A DNA stretch of 64,000 nucleotides from positions 3,782,001 to 3,846,000 of the forward strand of contig JASGIG010000001.1 in NCBI GenBank assembly GCA_047602055.1, given 5' to 3'. Source of the stretch: JAODBQ01 sp047602055. GTDB taxonomy: Bacteria > Actinomycetota > Acidimicrobiia > Acidimicrobiales > Ilumatobacteraceae. The position numbers and the translations under genes were made by a program. The notes under the pieces are model-generated. The model did no database searches and had not been told where the DNA came from. It saw only the letters and a program-made list of their open reading frames with translations. Below, in pieces: positions 43,837-52,905 of this stretch (position 1 is its first letter; each line of letters begins with the position of its first letter).

Positions 43837-44787
43837 ATGAATCCGCCTTTGTTGATCGAGCAGATGTTCGCTGGACTTCGCCTGTGGAAGTGCCCGAGGG
43901 CAGCTGTCGCACCGGCTGGCTGCGCAGACGTGCCGGTACGCGCATCGCTGGGAGCAGCGCGGCGTGTGGGCATCGGATGGTTCGAAGTCATCGTTCACCC
44001 GCCTGGCTCGCGACGGACACATCGCCAAGCGCAGCGCACAGACGGTCCTGTTGCGCGGCCGAGCCCTCGACGGCGCGCCGGCGGTCGCCGCCGCGTTCTC
44101 GGCGGGCAAGCTGTCCGCCGATCAAGTCGATCAGCTGCTCACCACGCGACACGGCCGCGAGGGGCTGTTCGCCCGCGACGAGCAGACCCTGATCGATGAA
44201 GCACGACGGCTGCGGGTCGCAGAGCTCCTCAACTCAAGGTGCTCACCTATTGGCGTGACCGAGCCGACGCCGAGCTCGGCGCCGACGACCCCGAACCGAA
44301 GCTGCCCGAACCACACGTGACGCCGACCCCGATCGACGGCGCCGTCACCATTGAGGGCGAGCTCGACCTGGTCGGCGGCGAGATCGTCCAGGTAGCACTC
44401 GACGCGATCGCCGACGAGATCGCACCCACGCGCCCGGACCTCTCCCCGACCGGGCTGCGGCCGGGGCACTGGTCGAGATGGCCCGCCGAGCCATGGCCAT
44501 GCGCGCCAACAGGCGACCGGCCAGGATCGTCGCCAACATCGTTTGCGGCCACGACCGCTTCCACGAGCTGTGTGGGCTGGCCAACGGCACCGTCATCCGC
44601 CCCGGCCAGCTCGTCCCCTACCTCGACGCCCTCGACATCCGCACGATCGTGTTCGGCGACGCCGCCCACGCCGTGGCGACCTCCAAGCGCCGCACTGCGC
44701 GCCGTCGTCGAAGTCCGCGACCTGCACTATCAACACCCCTCCGGCTGTGACGAGCCCATCGACCACCGCGACCTGCTCAGCGCGTGA
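43837..44787 (+). pseudogene. Decayed DUF222/13E12 gene, HNH part lost
   Basis: Clearly related to the intact gene at 12541. Pieces occur in order but in several frames: HRWEQRGVWASDGSKSS, GRALDGAPAVAAAFSAGKLS, TYWRDRADAELGADDPEP, ARRAMAMRANRRPARIVANI and VRDLHYQHPSGCDEPIDHRD. It then ends before the HNH site. At least three frame changes are needed. The start region keeps a degenerate SOS-like box at 43856-43871 (TCGAGCAGATGTTCGC). Confidence 0.8.
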
Positions 44788-44977
44788 CGCCCACGCCTGT
44801 CACACCATTCGCAGATCGCCCGTGGCACCGATCGAGGACGTGGGTGGCACAGCGCCACCGCGGTTCGCTGCCGTTCAGGCAGCCGGCGCACGGCGGTCCA
44901 CCACTCGCCGCTCGCTGCCTCCTGCTGTCGGCGCCAAGTGTGGCAGCCGTTCGGCTCGGCGCCTGCCGAGCGAGACG

Positions 44978-45322
44978 TCAGCGGTCCGGGCGTTGGTTGC
45001 GGCCGTTGGCGGAGCCGCCGAGGCGGCTGCGGACGGTCTCGCTGAGGTGGTTCAGGCCGGCTTCGCCGAGGCTGCGGACGTGGCGCTCGGCGAACACGAC
45101 GGCGACGACGGCACCGATGAAGGCGACGAACGACAGGTACGGGCTCACGCCGAGCAGGACGACGGCGAGGGCGAGGCAGACGAGAGCGGCGATCGAGCTG
45201 AGCACGACGGACCTCCGGGAGTTGACCCGATGGTGGTGCATCTCCCGACCGAACGTCGGGTCGCGCTGGAGCTGCTCCTCGATCTGACGGAGGATCCTCT
45301 GTTCGTCTTCTGAGAGCGGCAT
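44978..45322 (-). CDS. DUF3040 small membrane protein
   Basis: A 114-residue actinobacterial protein. The N-terminus MPLSEDEQRILRQIEEQL is the family hallmark. Two membrane spans follow (SVVLSSIAALVCLALAVVLL, YLSFVAFIGAVVAVVF). A GGAGGAG ribosome site precedes the start. The function is unknown; members are often near dinB, as here. Confidence 0.85.
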   Translation of the reverse strand: MPLSEDEQRILRQIEEQLQRDPTFGREMHHHRVNSRRSVVLSSIAALVCLALAVVLLGVSPYLSFVAFIGAVVAVVFAERHVRSLGEAGLNHLSETVRSRLGGSANGRNQRPDR

Positions 45323-45345
45323 GGTTGCTCCTCCACCGGGTGCCC

Positions 45346-45368
45346 GGGACCCATCATTTCACGGTCCC
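45346..45368. terminator. Weak hairpin between dinB and DUF3040
   Basis: GGGACC and GGTCCC pair around an 11-base loop between the dinB stop and the DUF3040 start. It has no T-run and could be incidental. Confidence 0.3.
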
Positions 45369-45406
45369 AGCCGCCGTTCAACGCAACGGAAGAGGCCACC
45401 CCTGAT

Positions 45407-46681
45407 TCAACCAGCAGGACGGTCCGGGCCCCACTGTCGGGCGCCGCGACGCACCAACGAGAGGTGCTTGTCGCGCACCGCGCTGGCCGGTCCGATCACG
45501 TCGTGACCGAACCGGGCACGGATCTCGTCGACGGTCCGCTCGGCCTCGCGCCACTCCTGCGAACCGGCGACGGCGTCCTCGGCGGGCACGTCCAGCAGGG
45601 CGTCGAGGCTGAGCTGCTCGGCGACCTCGCCGAAGTTGCTGGTGCTCAGCCCGAGGAGGCGCACGCCCGGCGTCGGGTCGACATCGTCGAGCAGCCGAGT
45701 GGCCGCGGCGAGCAGGTCGTGGGCGGTGTCGGTCGGGGCGGCAAGCGTCGTCGAGCGGGTGAGCGTGCGGAAGCCGTCGCTGAAGCGCACCTTGATCGTC
45801 ACCGTCCGCGCCGCGACGCCCTCGCGGCGCAACCGGCCGGCGACGCCGTCGGCGAGACGGACGTACTCGGCGAGCACCTCGTCGCGCGTCACCCGGTCGG
45901 TCGGGTACGTCTCCTCGTGGCCGATCGACTTGGCGGCACGGTCGGGCTCGACCGGCCGGTCGTCGATCGCCCACGCCAGGCGGTGCAGGTGACGACCGTG
46001 CGCTGTGCCGAGTGCGCCGACGAGGACGGACTCGTCGAGCTCGGCGAGCTGGCCGACGGTGCCGACGCCGAGCCGCTCCAGGCGGGCCAGCGTCGCCGGG
46101 CCGACGCCCCACAGCGCCGAGACCGGCAGCGGGTGCAGGAACGCCAGCTCGCCGCCCGGGCGGATCTCGACCACGCCGCGCCCCGGCCGGACCCCCGCCG
46201 GCGTCGCCCGCGGCTTGGCGGCCTCGGAGGCCAGCTTGGCCAAGAACTTGCTCGGGGCGACGCCGACCGAGCACGTCAACTGCAGCTCGTCAGCCACCCG
46301 GCGGCGGATCGCCGCGGCGATCGCCGGTCCGTCGCCGAGCAGGCGCAGCGCGCCGGTGACGTCGAGGAACGCCTCGTCGAGCGACAGCGGTTCGACCAGC
46401 GGGGTGACGTCGTGGAAGATCGCGTTGACCTCGGCACTGACCGCGGCGTAGAGCCCGTGGTCGCCCGGTAGGAACACGGCGTGCGGGCAGCGTTGGCGGG
46501 CTGTCACCGACGGCAGCGCCGAGTGCACGCCGTAGCGGCGGGCCTCGTAGGACGCTGCGGCGACGACACCGCGGCGGCCGGTCCCGCCGACGACCACCGG
46601 CAGGCCGACCAGCTCGGGCCGCCGGCGCAGCTCGACGGACACGAAGAACGCGTCCATGTCGACGTGCAGGATCACCCGCAC
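45407..46681 (-). CDS. dinB: DNA polymerase IV (Y-family)
   Basis: Translesion polymerase of 424 residues. The N-terminus ILHVDMDAFFVSVELRRRPEL and the catalytic LSLDEAFLDVTGA (Asp/Glu) define it. SVGVAPSKFLAKLASEAAKP and GVGPATLARLERLGVGTVGQL (helix-hairpin-helix) follow. No clamp-binding tail was identified with confidence. No SOS box was seen upstream, where element A copy 2 lies. Confidence 0.93.
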   Translation of the reverse strand: MRVILHVDMDAFFVSVELRRRPELVGLPVVVGGTGRRGVVAAASYEARRYGVHSALPSVTARQRCPHAVFLPGDHGLYAAVSAEVNAIFHDVTPLVEPLSLDEAFLDVTGALRLLGDGPAIAAAIRRRVADELQLTCSVGVAPSKFLAKLASEAAKPRATPAGVRPGRGVVEIRPGGELAFLHPLPVSALWGVGPATLARLERLGVGTVGQLAELDESVLVGALGTAHGRHLHRLAWAIDDRPVEPDRAAKSIGHEETYPTDRVTRDEVLAEYVRLADGVAGRLRREGVAARTVTIKVRFSDGFRTLTRSTTLAAPTDTAHDLLAAATRLLDDVDPTPGVRLLGLSTSNFGEVAEQLSLDALLDVPAEDAVAGSQEWREAERTVDEIRARFGHDVIGPASAVRDKHLSLVRRGARQWGPDRPAG

Positions 46682-46711
46682 GCTCAGGCCCGATCGCCGA
46701 GGCCGAAGCGC

Positions 46712-46867
46712 GTGGGGGTGGTGCGGAGGCGGCGCTCCGCGGTACCTCGACGCCGTGCGCCGACACGGTCTCCGTGAGGCGCACGGCAGGCTGAGTGCGG
46801 TCGCAAACCGCTCATCGAAGCTCGACCGAGATGAGCGAGCGCAGCGAGCGAATCGAGCGTCGAAACA
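46712..46867. repeat. Element A, copy 2 (glycosyltransferase/dinB spacer)
   Basis: Closely similar in order and sequence to 16231-16392: GTGGGGGTGGTGCGGAGG, a GCGCTCCG block, GTGCGCCGAC, GTGAGGCGCAC, TCGAAGCTCGACCGA, GAGCGAGCGCAGCGAGCGA and a final TCGAA. It begins two bases after the glycosyltransferase stop on the minus strand. Confidence 0.8.
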
Positions 46868-47605
46868 TCAGCCACCGACGCGACGGCGTTGGCGGCGGCC
46901 GCGCAGGTCCTGTGCCCAGAGCTGGAGCACCAGGACGAACGCCTCGCTGACGATGTTGCCGCTCATCTTCGACTGGCCGGCGGTGCGGTCGCGGAACGTG
47001 ATCGGGAACTCGACGACCTTGCCGCCGGCGCGCACGATCCGGTACGTCATCTCCACCTGGAAGCCGTAGCCGTCCGCCCGGACCGTCTCGAACGACATCC
47101 GCGCCAGCGCGTCGGCGCTGTAGGCCCGGTACCCGGCGGTGGCGTCGTTGACCGCCAGGCCGAGCACGCCGGCGACGTAGCGGTTGGCCCAGCGCGACAG
47201 GGCCCGCCGCCGCCACGGCCAGTTCTCGGTGAGCCCGCCGGGCACGTAGCGGCTGCCGATGGCGACGTCGCCACCGTGCTCGACGATCGCCACCAGCGCC
47301 GGCAGGGCCGCCGGGTCGTGCGACAGGTCGGCGTCCATCTGCACGACGATCTCGGCGCCGGCGTCGAGGGCGGCGCGGAACCCGGCCCGGTAGGCGGCGC
47401 CGAGGCCGGCCTTGCCGGGGCGGCGCAGCACGCTGATGCCGCCGAGCTCGGCGTCGAGGGCATCGGCGACGTCGGCGGTGCCGTCCGTGCTGTTGTCGTC
47501 GACGACCAGCAGCCGCGCCTCGGGCAGCGCCGCCCGGATCCCCTTGGCCAGCAACGGCAGGTTCTCCGCCTCCTCGTAGGTCGGCACCACCACCGTCACC
47601 TGCAC
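46868..47605 (-). CDS. Polyprenol-phosphate mannosyltransferase-like glycosyltransferase (GT2)
   Basis: Family 2 transferase, 245 residues, likely making polyprenyl-phosphate mannose. Visible are VVVPTYEEAENLPLL, VVDDNSTDGTADVA, VQMDADLSHDPAALPAL (DxD), SRYVPGGLTENWPWRRRALS and FPITFRDRTAGQSKM, all close to actinobacterial Ppm1/DPM1. GTG 47605 is preferred over upstream starts because it begins the first strand. It diverges from a small membrane gene 24 bases away. Confidence 0.88.
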   Translation of the reverse strand: MQVTVVVPTYEEAENLPLLAKGIRAALPEARLLVVDDNSTDGTADVADALDAELGGISVLRRPGKAGLGAAYRAGFRAALDAGAEIVVQMDADLSHDPAALPALVAIVEHGGDVAIGSRYVPGGLTENWPWRRRALSRWANRYVAGVLGLAVNDATAGYRAYSADALARMSFETVRADGYGFQVEMTYRIVRAGGKVVEFPITFRDRTAGQSKMSGNIVSEAFVLVLQLWAQDLRGRRQRRRVGG

Positions 47606-47616
47606 AGTCGGGACTC

Positions 47617-47628
47617 TACGATGAGTTC
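47617..47628 (+). promoter_or_regulatory. -10 box TACGAT and leaderless start of the small membrane gene
   Basis: TACGAT (47617-47622) is followed by six bases and GTG 47629. It lies in the 23-base gap between divergent genes. Confidence 0.45.
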
Positions 47629-47931
47629 GTGGCCTCTCCCCCGGCATCCGACGGTGATCGCCCGCTGTCGGCACTGCCGTCGCCGGCGGCGCGAGCCATG
47701 GCGTTCGTCGCCATCCTCGTCGGCGGCTTCGCCGGCGGGCTGATCGGCTACACGCTCGTCGAGCTGCAGTGCGACGGCGACTGCGACGTCGCCCTCGGCG
47801 TCGGCGCCCTGACCGGGTCGGTGCTCACCGCCGCCGGGATGGCCGTCGTCGCCGTCCTCGTGCTGCGCGCCCTCGGCGAGTGGCGCCAGCTCAACGACCG
47901 GGAGCGCCGCGCCGCCGAACGGCCGACGTGA
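47629..47931 (+). CDS. Small two-span membrane protein, function unknown
   Basis: A 100-residue protein. Membrane spans are near AMAFVAILVGGFAGGLIGYT and LTGSVLTAAGMAVVAVLVL, separated by a loop with CDGDCD. The charged tail LGEWRQLNDRERRAAERP follows. I do not recognise a named family. The inositol-phosphatase gene starts seven bases after it, so they are probably co-transcribed. Confidence 0.65.
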   Translation: MASPPASDGDRPLSALPSPAARAMAFVAILVGGFAGGLIGYTLVELQCDGDCDVALGVGALTGSVLTAAGMAVVAVLVLRALGEWRQLNDRERRAAERPT

Positions 47932-47938
47932 GCAGGCC

Positions 47939-48751
47939 ATGAGGCTCGGCGCCGCGGACGGCGACGACGGCGTCGACCACGACGCGCTGCTGGCCCTCGC
48001 CACCCAGGTGGCCCGCGAGGCCGGCGAGCTGATCCGCCGAGGCCGCCGCGCCGGCATCGACGACGTGACGTCGAAGTCGTCGGCCACCGATCTCGTCACC
48101 GAGCACGACCGCGCCGCCGAGCAGCTGATCGTCGGGCGGATCGGCGACGCCCGCCCCGACGACGGCGTCATCGGCGAGGAGGGCTCCTCGGCGGCGGGCA
48201 GCAGCGGCGTGCACTGGCTGATCGACCCGATCGACGGGACGACGAACTTCGTCTACGGCCTGCCCGGCTACAACGTCTCGATCGCCGCGGCGACCGGCGC
48301 CGGCACCCAGGTCGCCGCGGTGTACGTGCCGGCGCTCGACGAGCTGTTCACCGCCGTGCGCGGCGCCGGCGCGGCCTGCAACGGCACGCCGATCCAGGCC
48401 AGCGGCACCACCGACCTGGCCACGGCGCTGGTCGCCACCGGGTTCAGCTATCTCGTCGAGCGGCGCCGCGCGCAGGCCACGCAGGTCGCCCGGCTGATCG
48501 GCCAGGTGCGCGACATCCGCCGTAGCGGCGCCGCCGCCTACGACCTGTGCAGCGTCGCCGCCGGCCGCGTCGACGCCTACTACGAGCGGTTCCTCGGCCC
48601 GTGGGACGTCGCCGCCGGCGAGCTGATCGCTGTCGAGGCCGGCTGCCGCAGCGGATCGTTCGACGGCGGCCCGCTCGACAACAGCAACGTGCTCGTCGCC
48701 ACACCCGCCCTGTTCGAGCCGATGGTCGCCCTGCTCGGAGAGACGGGCTGA
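47939..48751 (+). CDS. Inositol monophosphatase family protein
   Basis: Mg-dependent phosphatase, 270 residues. The two family motifs are WLIDPIDGTTNFVYGLPGYN and WDVAAGELIAVEAGC; GEEGSS supplies the first metal-binding Glu. The substrate may be inositol phosphate or a related sugar phosphate, as in actinobacterial inositol metabolism; CysQ-like action cannot be excluded. Confidence 0.88.
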   Translation: MRLGAADGDDGVDHDALLALATQVAREAGELIRRGRRAGIDDVTSKSSATDLVTEHDRAAEQLIVGRIGDARPDDGVIGEEGSSAAGSSGVHWLIDPIDGTTNFVYGLPGYNVSIAAATGAGTQVAAVYVPALDELFTAVRGAGAACNGTPIQASGTTDLATALVATGFSYLVERRRAQATQVARLIGQVRDIRRSGAAAYDLCSVAAGRVDAYYERFLGPWDVAAGELIAVEAGCRSGSFDGGPLDNSNVLVATPALFEPMVALLGETG

Positions 48752-48779
48752 CAGGACCTCCGACTGCCAGACTGAGCGG

Positions 48780-49460
48780 GTGGGAACCCGCATCCTGTCG
48801 GTCGAAGACGACGAGCGCATCCGCACAGCCGTCAAGCTGGCGCTGGAGGACGAGGGCTGGACGGTCGACGAGGCCGGCAGCGGCGAGGAGGCCATCGACC
48901 TGTTCCATCGCTCCGTGCCCGACGTCGTGCTCATCGACATCATGCTCCCGGGCATCGACGGCTTCGAGCTGTGCCGCACGCTGCGCAAGTCGAGCGACGT
49001 CCCGATCGTCATGGTCACGGCCCGCAACGACACCCACGACGTCGTCGCCGGGCTGGAGGCCGGGGCGGACGACTACCTCACCAAGCCGTTCGCCCCGAAG
49101 GAGCTGTCGGCGCGCATCCGCGCCCTGCTGCGGCGGATCCGCCCGTCGGGCACGGCCCACGCCCGGCTGATCTTCGGCGACCTCGAGATCATCCCGGACG
49201 AGGGCAAGGTGCTGCGCGCCGGCGAGGAGCTGCACGTCACCAAGACCGAGTTCCGCCTGCTGTGCGAGCTGGCCCAGAACCCGGGGCGGGTGTTCTCCCG
49301 GGAGAGCCTGCTCGACAAGGTGTGGGGCTACGACTACTTCGGTGACGGCCGTCTCGTCGACGTGCACGTGCGCCGCCTGCGCACCAAGGTCGAGGCGGAC
49401 CCGGCCAACCCTCGCCACGTCGTGACGGTGCGCGGCCTGGGCTACCGCCTGCAGGCCTGA
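48780..49460 (+). CDS. mtrA: OmpR-family response regulator (MtrA-like)
   Basis: A 226-residue regulator. The receiver has ILSVEDDERIRTAVKLALED, phospho-acceptor VVLIDIMLPGIDGFE (Asp, about residue 53) and switch Lys in DDYLTKPFAPKELSAR. The winged helix has LTKTEFRLLCELAQ-like HVTKTEFRLLCEL and VDVHVRRLRTKVE. CAGACT lies six bases before GTG 48780. With mtrB and a GerMN lipoprotein gene it matches the MtrA-MtrB-LpqB set. Confidence 0.88.
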   Translation: MGTRILSVEDDERIRTAVKLALEDEGWTVDEAGSGEEAIDLFHRSVPDVVLIDIMLPGIDGFELCRTLRKSSDVPIVMVTARNDTHDVVAGLEAGADDYLTKPFAPKELSARIRALLRRIRPSGTAHARLIFGDLEIIPDEGKVLRAGEELHVTKTEFRLLCELAQNPGRVFSRESLLDKVWGYDYFGDGRLVDVHVRRLRTKVEADPANPRHVVTVRGLGYRLQA

Positions 49461-49479
49461 CCGGCGCCGCACCGCACCG

Positions 49480-50962
49480 ATGACCGCGACCGACGCGCCA
49501 GCGCCGCCGTCGGCACGGCACGACGGTCCGTCGCTGGCGGAGCGGCTGCAGTCGCTGCGGCCGAACCGCCTCAACCTGCGCACCCGCGTGCTGTTGATGT
49601 TCGTGCTCGGCGGGCTGTTCCTGGCGCTGTTCCTCGGCGCGGTGACCTACAGCTTCACCCGCACCAGCGTCGTCAACCAGCGCGAGAGCAGTGCCGTCGA
49701 GCAGGCCCGCCGCGACGCCCAGGTGGCCCAGAACGAGCTGCTCGCCGACGACGCCTCGTCGACCAGCGCGATGAACCGGCTGCGCCAGCTCGGTGTGCTG
49801 CGCGTCGCCATGTTCAACGCCGGCTCGTGGGTGTCGAGCGACCCCGTGCACGGCCGCGACGCGATCCCGGTGAGCCTGCGCGACCGGGTCGTCAACGACG
49901 GCGTCGCCGCCAGGATGATCGCCAAGGTCGGCGGTGAGCCGAACCTGATCGTCGGGTTCCCGTTGAAGTCGACGGACGGCTCGTACTTCGAGTTCTTCCC
50001 GCTCGGCGACGTGGAGTCGACGCTCAACAGCGTCGGCCTCAGCCTGCTGTTCGGCGGGATCATCACCACGCTCGCCGCCGTGCTGCTCGGTGCGCTCGCC
50101 GCCCGCCGTGCCGTGCGCCCGTTGGGCGATGCCGCCCAGGCCGCGCAGGCGATCGCCGGTGGGAGGATGGACACCCGCCTGGAGCCGACCGAGGACCCCG
50201 ACCTGCGCATGCTGACGAACGCGTTCAACGACATGGCCGAGGCGTTGCAGCAGCGCGTCGAGCGTGACGCCCGCTTCGCCAGCGACGTCAGCCACGAGCT
50301 GCGCTCGCCGTTGATGACCCTGGCGGCCAGCGCAGAGGTGATGCAGGCCCGCCGCGAGGAGCTGCCCGAGCGTGCCGCCGCGGCGCTCGATCTGCTCGTC
50401 GGCGACGTCGCCCGCTTCCAGTCGCTGGTCGAGGACCTGCTGGAGATCTCCCGCTTCGACGCCGGGGCGATCCGCCTGCACCTCGAGGACCTGCTGGTGG
50501 CCGAGTTCGTCCGCCAGGCCGTCGCCGTCAGCAGCATGCCGAGCACCGAGGTGATCGTCAGCGACCGCGCCGAGGCGATCGTCATCCGTGGCGACCGCCG
50601 CCGGCTCGCCCGGGTCGTCGCCAACCTGATCGACAACGCCCGCGTCCACGGTGGCGCGGAGCCGACGGTGTACGTCGTCGAACCCGACGGCGAGAGCGAA
50701 CCGCTCGGCCACGTGTGGATCGCCGTCGAGGACCACGGCCCGGGCGTGCCGGTCGAGGAGCGCGAGCTGGTGTTCGAGCGCTTCGCCCGAGGTGGCGTCG
50801 CCGGGCGGCGCAGCAGCAGCGACGGCTCGGGCCTCGGCCTCGCGCTCGTCGACGAGCACGTGCGCATGCACGGCGGCCGGGTGTGGGTCGAGGACCGCAC
50901 CGACGGCGAGGCCGGCGCCCGCTTCGTGCTCGAGCTCCCCCGCCGAGGAGGTCGGCGGATGA
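49480..50962 (+). CDS. mtrB: Sensor histidine kinase (MtrB-like), end affected by an indel
   Basis: Membrane kinase with spans near residues 30-50 and 185-210, an extracellular sensor between, HAMP, HisKA (RFASDVSHELRSPLMTLA) and HATPase (NLIDNARVHGG, DHGPGVPVEERELVFERFARG, SDGSGLGLALV). As written the frame runs on without a stop to 51705, through element B into the lipoprotein. Dropping one C from CCCCC at 50937-50941 gives ELPAEEVGG and a stop at 50960-50962, inside an ATGA overlap. The 493-residue form is preferred. Confidence 0.85.
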
Positions 50963-51061
50963 GCGCAGCTCATCCGCCGGACGGCCGAGCGACCGCCAGG
51001 GAGCCGGACGTCGATGGGGAGGCGCCGCAGGCGCCGTGGGGGCGCAGCCCCCGCATGTCGC
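50963..51061 (+). repeat. Element B, copy 5 (mtrB/lpqB junction)
   Basis: GGCGGATGAGC, a GCA loop and GCTCATCCGCC (50954-50978) form a perfect 11-bp stem across the mtrB stop. GAGCGACCGCCAGGGAGCC, GACGTCGATGGGG and GGGGGCGCAGCCCCC follow. The junction GGCGGATGAG recurs with one mismatch at 51062-51071. Confidence 0.8.
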
Positions 51062-51066
51062 GGTGG

Positions 51067-51705
51067 ATGAGGAGTCGAGCGATGAGGCGTCTGGCTTGGG
51101 TTCTGGTCGCGGCCGTCCTGCTCGGCGCGTGCGGCATCGGGCTCGACGACTCGCCGCGCGACATCGTCGCCCCGGCGCCGGCCGACGTCGACGACGGGCG
51201 CACGGCGATCACGGCGACGTCGACGACGGTCATCTACCTCATCGGCCACGACGACGACGGGCGGTTCGTGCTGATGCCGGTGGCCCGGGACACGACCGAG
51301 ACGATCACCAACGCCCTGCGCGCCCTGTTCGACGGCCCGACGCCCCGGGAGCTGAACGCCGACCTGCGCACCGCGATCCCGGCGACCACCCGGCTGGTCA
51401 AGGCGGTCCCCAACAACGACGTGATCACCATCGACGTGTCCGACGATCTCGCCCAGCTGTCCGGCTCGGCGCTCATCGACGCCGTCGGCCAGATCGTGCT
51501 GACGGCGACGAACGTCACCGGGATCACCGGCGTCGTCATCACCGTCAACGACGCCGTCCACCCCTGGCCGCGGCCGGACGGCACGACGACACTGGAGCCG
51601 CTGACCCAGCGCGACTACGCCTCGCTGCTGCCGGCACGGCGCACGGAACCGGTCACCGACGCCACGGTGGCGTCCGTGCCGGCGACGACGACCATCCCCG
51701 CCTGA
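51067..51705 (+). CDS. GerMN-domain lipoprotein (LpqB-like)
   Basis: A 212-residue lipoprotein. The signal peptide is RRLAWVLVAAVLLGACGIG with lipobox LLGAC. A single GerMN domain follows (FDGPTPRELNADLRTAIPAT, VITIDVSDDLAQLSG, VVITVNDAVHPWPRPDG). Full LpqB has two more regions, including a beta-propeller, absent here. ATG 51067 lies in the duplicated junction; 51082 is an alternative. LpqB modulates MtrB in other actinobacteria. Confidence 0.82.
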   Translation: MRSRAMRRLAWVLVAAVLLGACGIGLDDSPRDIVAPAPADVDDGRTAITATSTTVIYLIGHDDDGRFVLMPVARDTTETITNALRALFDGPTPRELNADLRTAIPATTRLVKAVPNNDVITIDVSDDLAQLSGSALIDAVGQIVLTATNVTGITGVVITVNDAVHPWPRPDGTTTLEPLTQRDYASLLPARRTEPVTDATVASVPATTTIPA

Positions 51706-51734
51706 TCAGGCAACTTCGAGCTCATCGAGACCGT

Positions 51735-51818
51735 CCCACGCGTGGGTGCGGCCGAAGGCCGCCCTTCGAAGCTCGACCGAGATGAGCGAGCGCAGCGAGC
51801 GAATCGAGCGTCGAAACC
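51735..51818. repeat. Element A, copy 3 (between convergent lpqB and pfk)
   Basis: A short form with only the last 80 bases of the family: TCGAAGCTCGACCGAGATG, GAGCGAGCGCAGCGAGCGA and CGAGCGTCGAAAC, nearly identical to copy 2. It starts with the palindrome CCCACGCGTGGG (51735-51746) and touches the pfk stop. Placement between convergent genes suits a bidirectional terminator. Confidence 0.8.
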
Positions 51819-52853
51819 TCAGCCGAAGAAGACCTCGGCGACCTCGTGGTAGAGGTGCAGGTCGACAGGGCGGGACTTGCCGACGGTCATCGCCATCGGC
51901 GCCAGGGTGATCTCGTCGCCGCGCAGCACGACCATCTGACCCCACTGCTCGGCGTGCACCGCGTCGATCGCGGCGATGCCATAGCGGGTCGACAGCACGC
52001 GGTCGAACGCCGTCGGCGTGCCGCCGCGCTGCACGTGGCCGAGCAGCACGACGCGGACCTCGAAGCCCGTGCGGTCCTCGATGGCGTGGGCGATCGTGTC
52101 CGCCGTCCCGCCGAGGCGGACGTGGCCGAACTGGTCGTAGACCTTCTCACGCACGGGGATCGTCCCGGCCTTCGGCTCGCAGCCCTCGGCGACGACGACG
52201 ATCGACGCGTAGCGACCACGCTCGTGACGATGACGCAACTGCGCGCAGACCTCGTCGATGTCGAACGGGTCCTCGGGGATGAGGATCGCCGTCGCCCCAC
52301 CGGCGATGCCGGCGTGCGTCGCGATCCAGCCGGAGTGGCGGCCCATCACCTCGACGACCATCACCCGGTCGTGGCTCTCCGCGGTGGTGTGCAGCCGGTC
52401 GATGGCATCCGTCGCGATCTGCACCGCGGTGGTGAACCCGAACGTCAGCTCCGTGCCGACGATGTCGTTGTCGATGGTCTTCGGCACTCCGACGATCGGG
52501 GCGCCGACGTCGTCGACGAGCATGTTGGCGACCGTCAGCGAGCCGTTGCCGCCGATGACGACGAGGGCGTCCAGACCCATGTCGGCGAACGTGTCCTTGA
52601 CCCGCTGCGGCCCGCCGGGGTGGTCGTACGGACTGCCACGGCGTGTCCCCAGCAGGGTGCCGCCGCGCGGCAGCATGCCGCGCAGCGAGCTGACGTTCAG
52701 CGGCATCGTGCGCCGTTCGAGCACGCCGTCCCAGGCGTCGAGGAATCCGATCAGCTCGTCGCCGTAGCGGATCTCGCCCTTGCGGACGATCGCCCGGATC
52801 ACGGCGTTGAGGCCGGGGCAATCGCCGCCACCTGTCAGAATGCCTACTCGCAC
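51819..52853 (-). CDS. pfkA: 6-phosphofructokinase
   Basis: Glycolytic kinase of 344 residues. The N-terminus VGILTGGGDCPGLNAVIRAI is typical. The nucleotide site is VVIGGNGSLTVANML and the substrate motif PKTIDNDIVGTELTFGF, then MGRHSGWIATHAG and LGHVQRGGTPTAFDRV. Gly in GGNGS suggests ATP, while Lys in PKTIDND is shared with PPi-type enzymes; this mix occurs in actinobacterial ATP-PFK. ATP use is inferred. GTG 52853 is the start. Confidence 0.9.
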   Translation of the reverse strand: MRVGILTGGGDCPGLNAVIRAIVRKGEIRYGDELIGFLDAWDGVLERRTMPLNVSSLRGMLPRGGTLLGTRRGSPYDHPGGPQRVKDTFADMGLDALVVIGGNGSLTVANMLVDDVGAPIVGVPKTIDNDIVGTELTFGFTTAVQIATDAIDRLHTTAESHDRVMVVEVMGRHSGWIATHAGIAGGATAILIPEDPFDIDEVCAQLRHRHERGRYASIVVVAEGCEPKAGTIPVREKVYDQFGHVRLGGTADTIAHAIEDRTGFEVRVVLLGHVQRGGTPTAFDRVLSTRYGIAAIDAVHAEQWGQMVVLRGDEITLAPMAMTVGKSRPVDLHLYHEVAEVFFG

Positions 52854-52905
52854 GACCGCCCAATGTAGGGCACGGTCACCGGACCCCTGGGGAGAGCACG
52901 CAGCG

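Noticed and set aside
49480..51705. Single 741-residue kinase-lipoprotein fusion
   Set aside because: The joint is repeat-encoded, and one base in a CCCCC run restores a normal kinase stop; treated as two genes.
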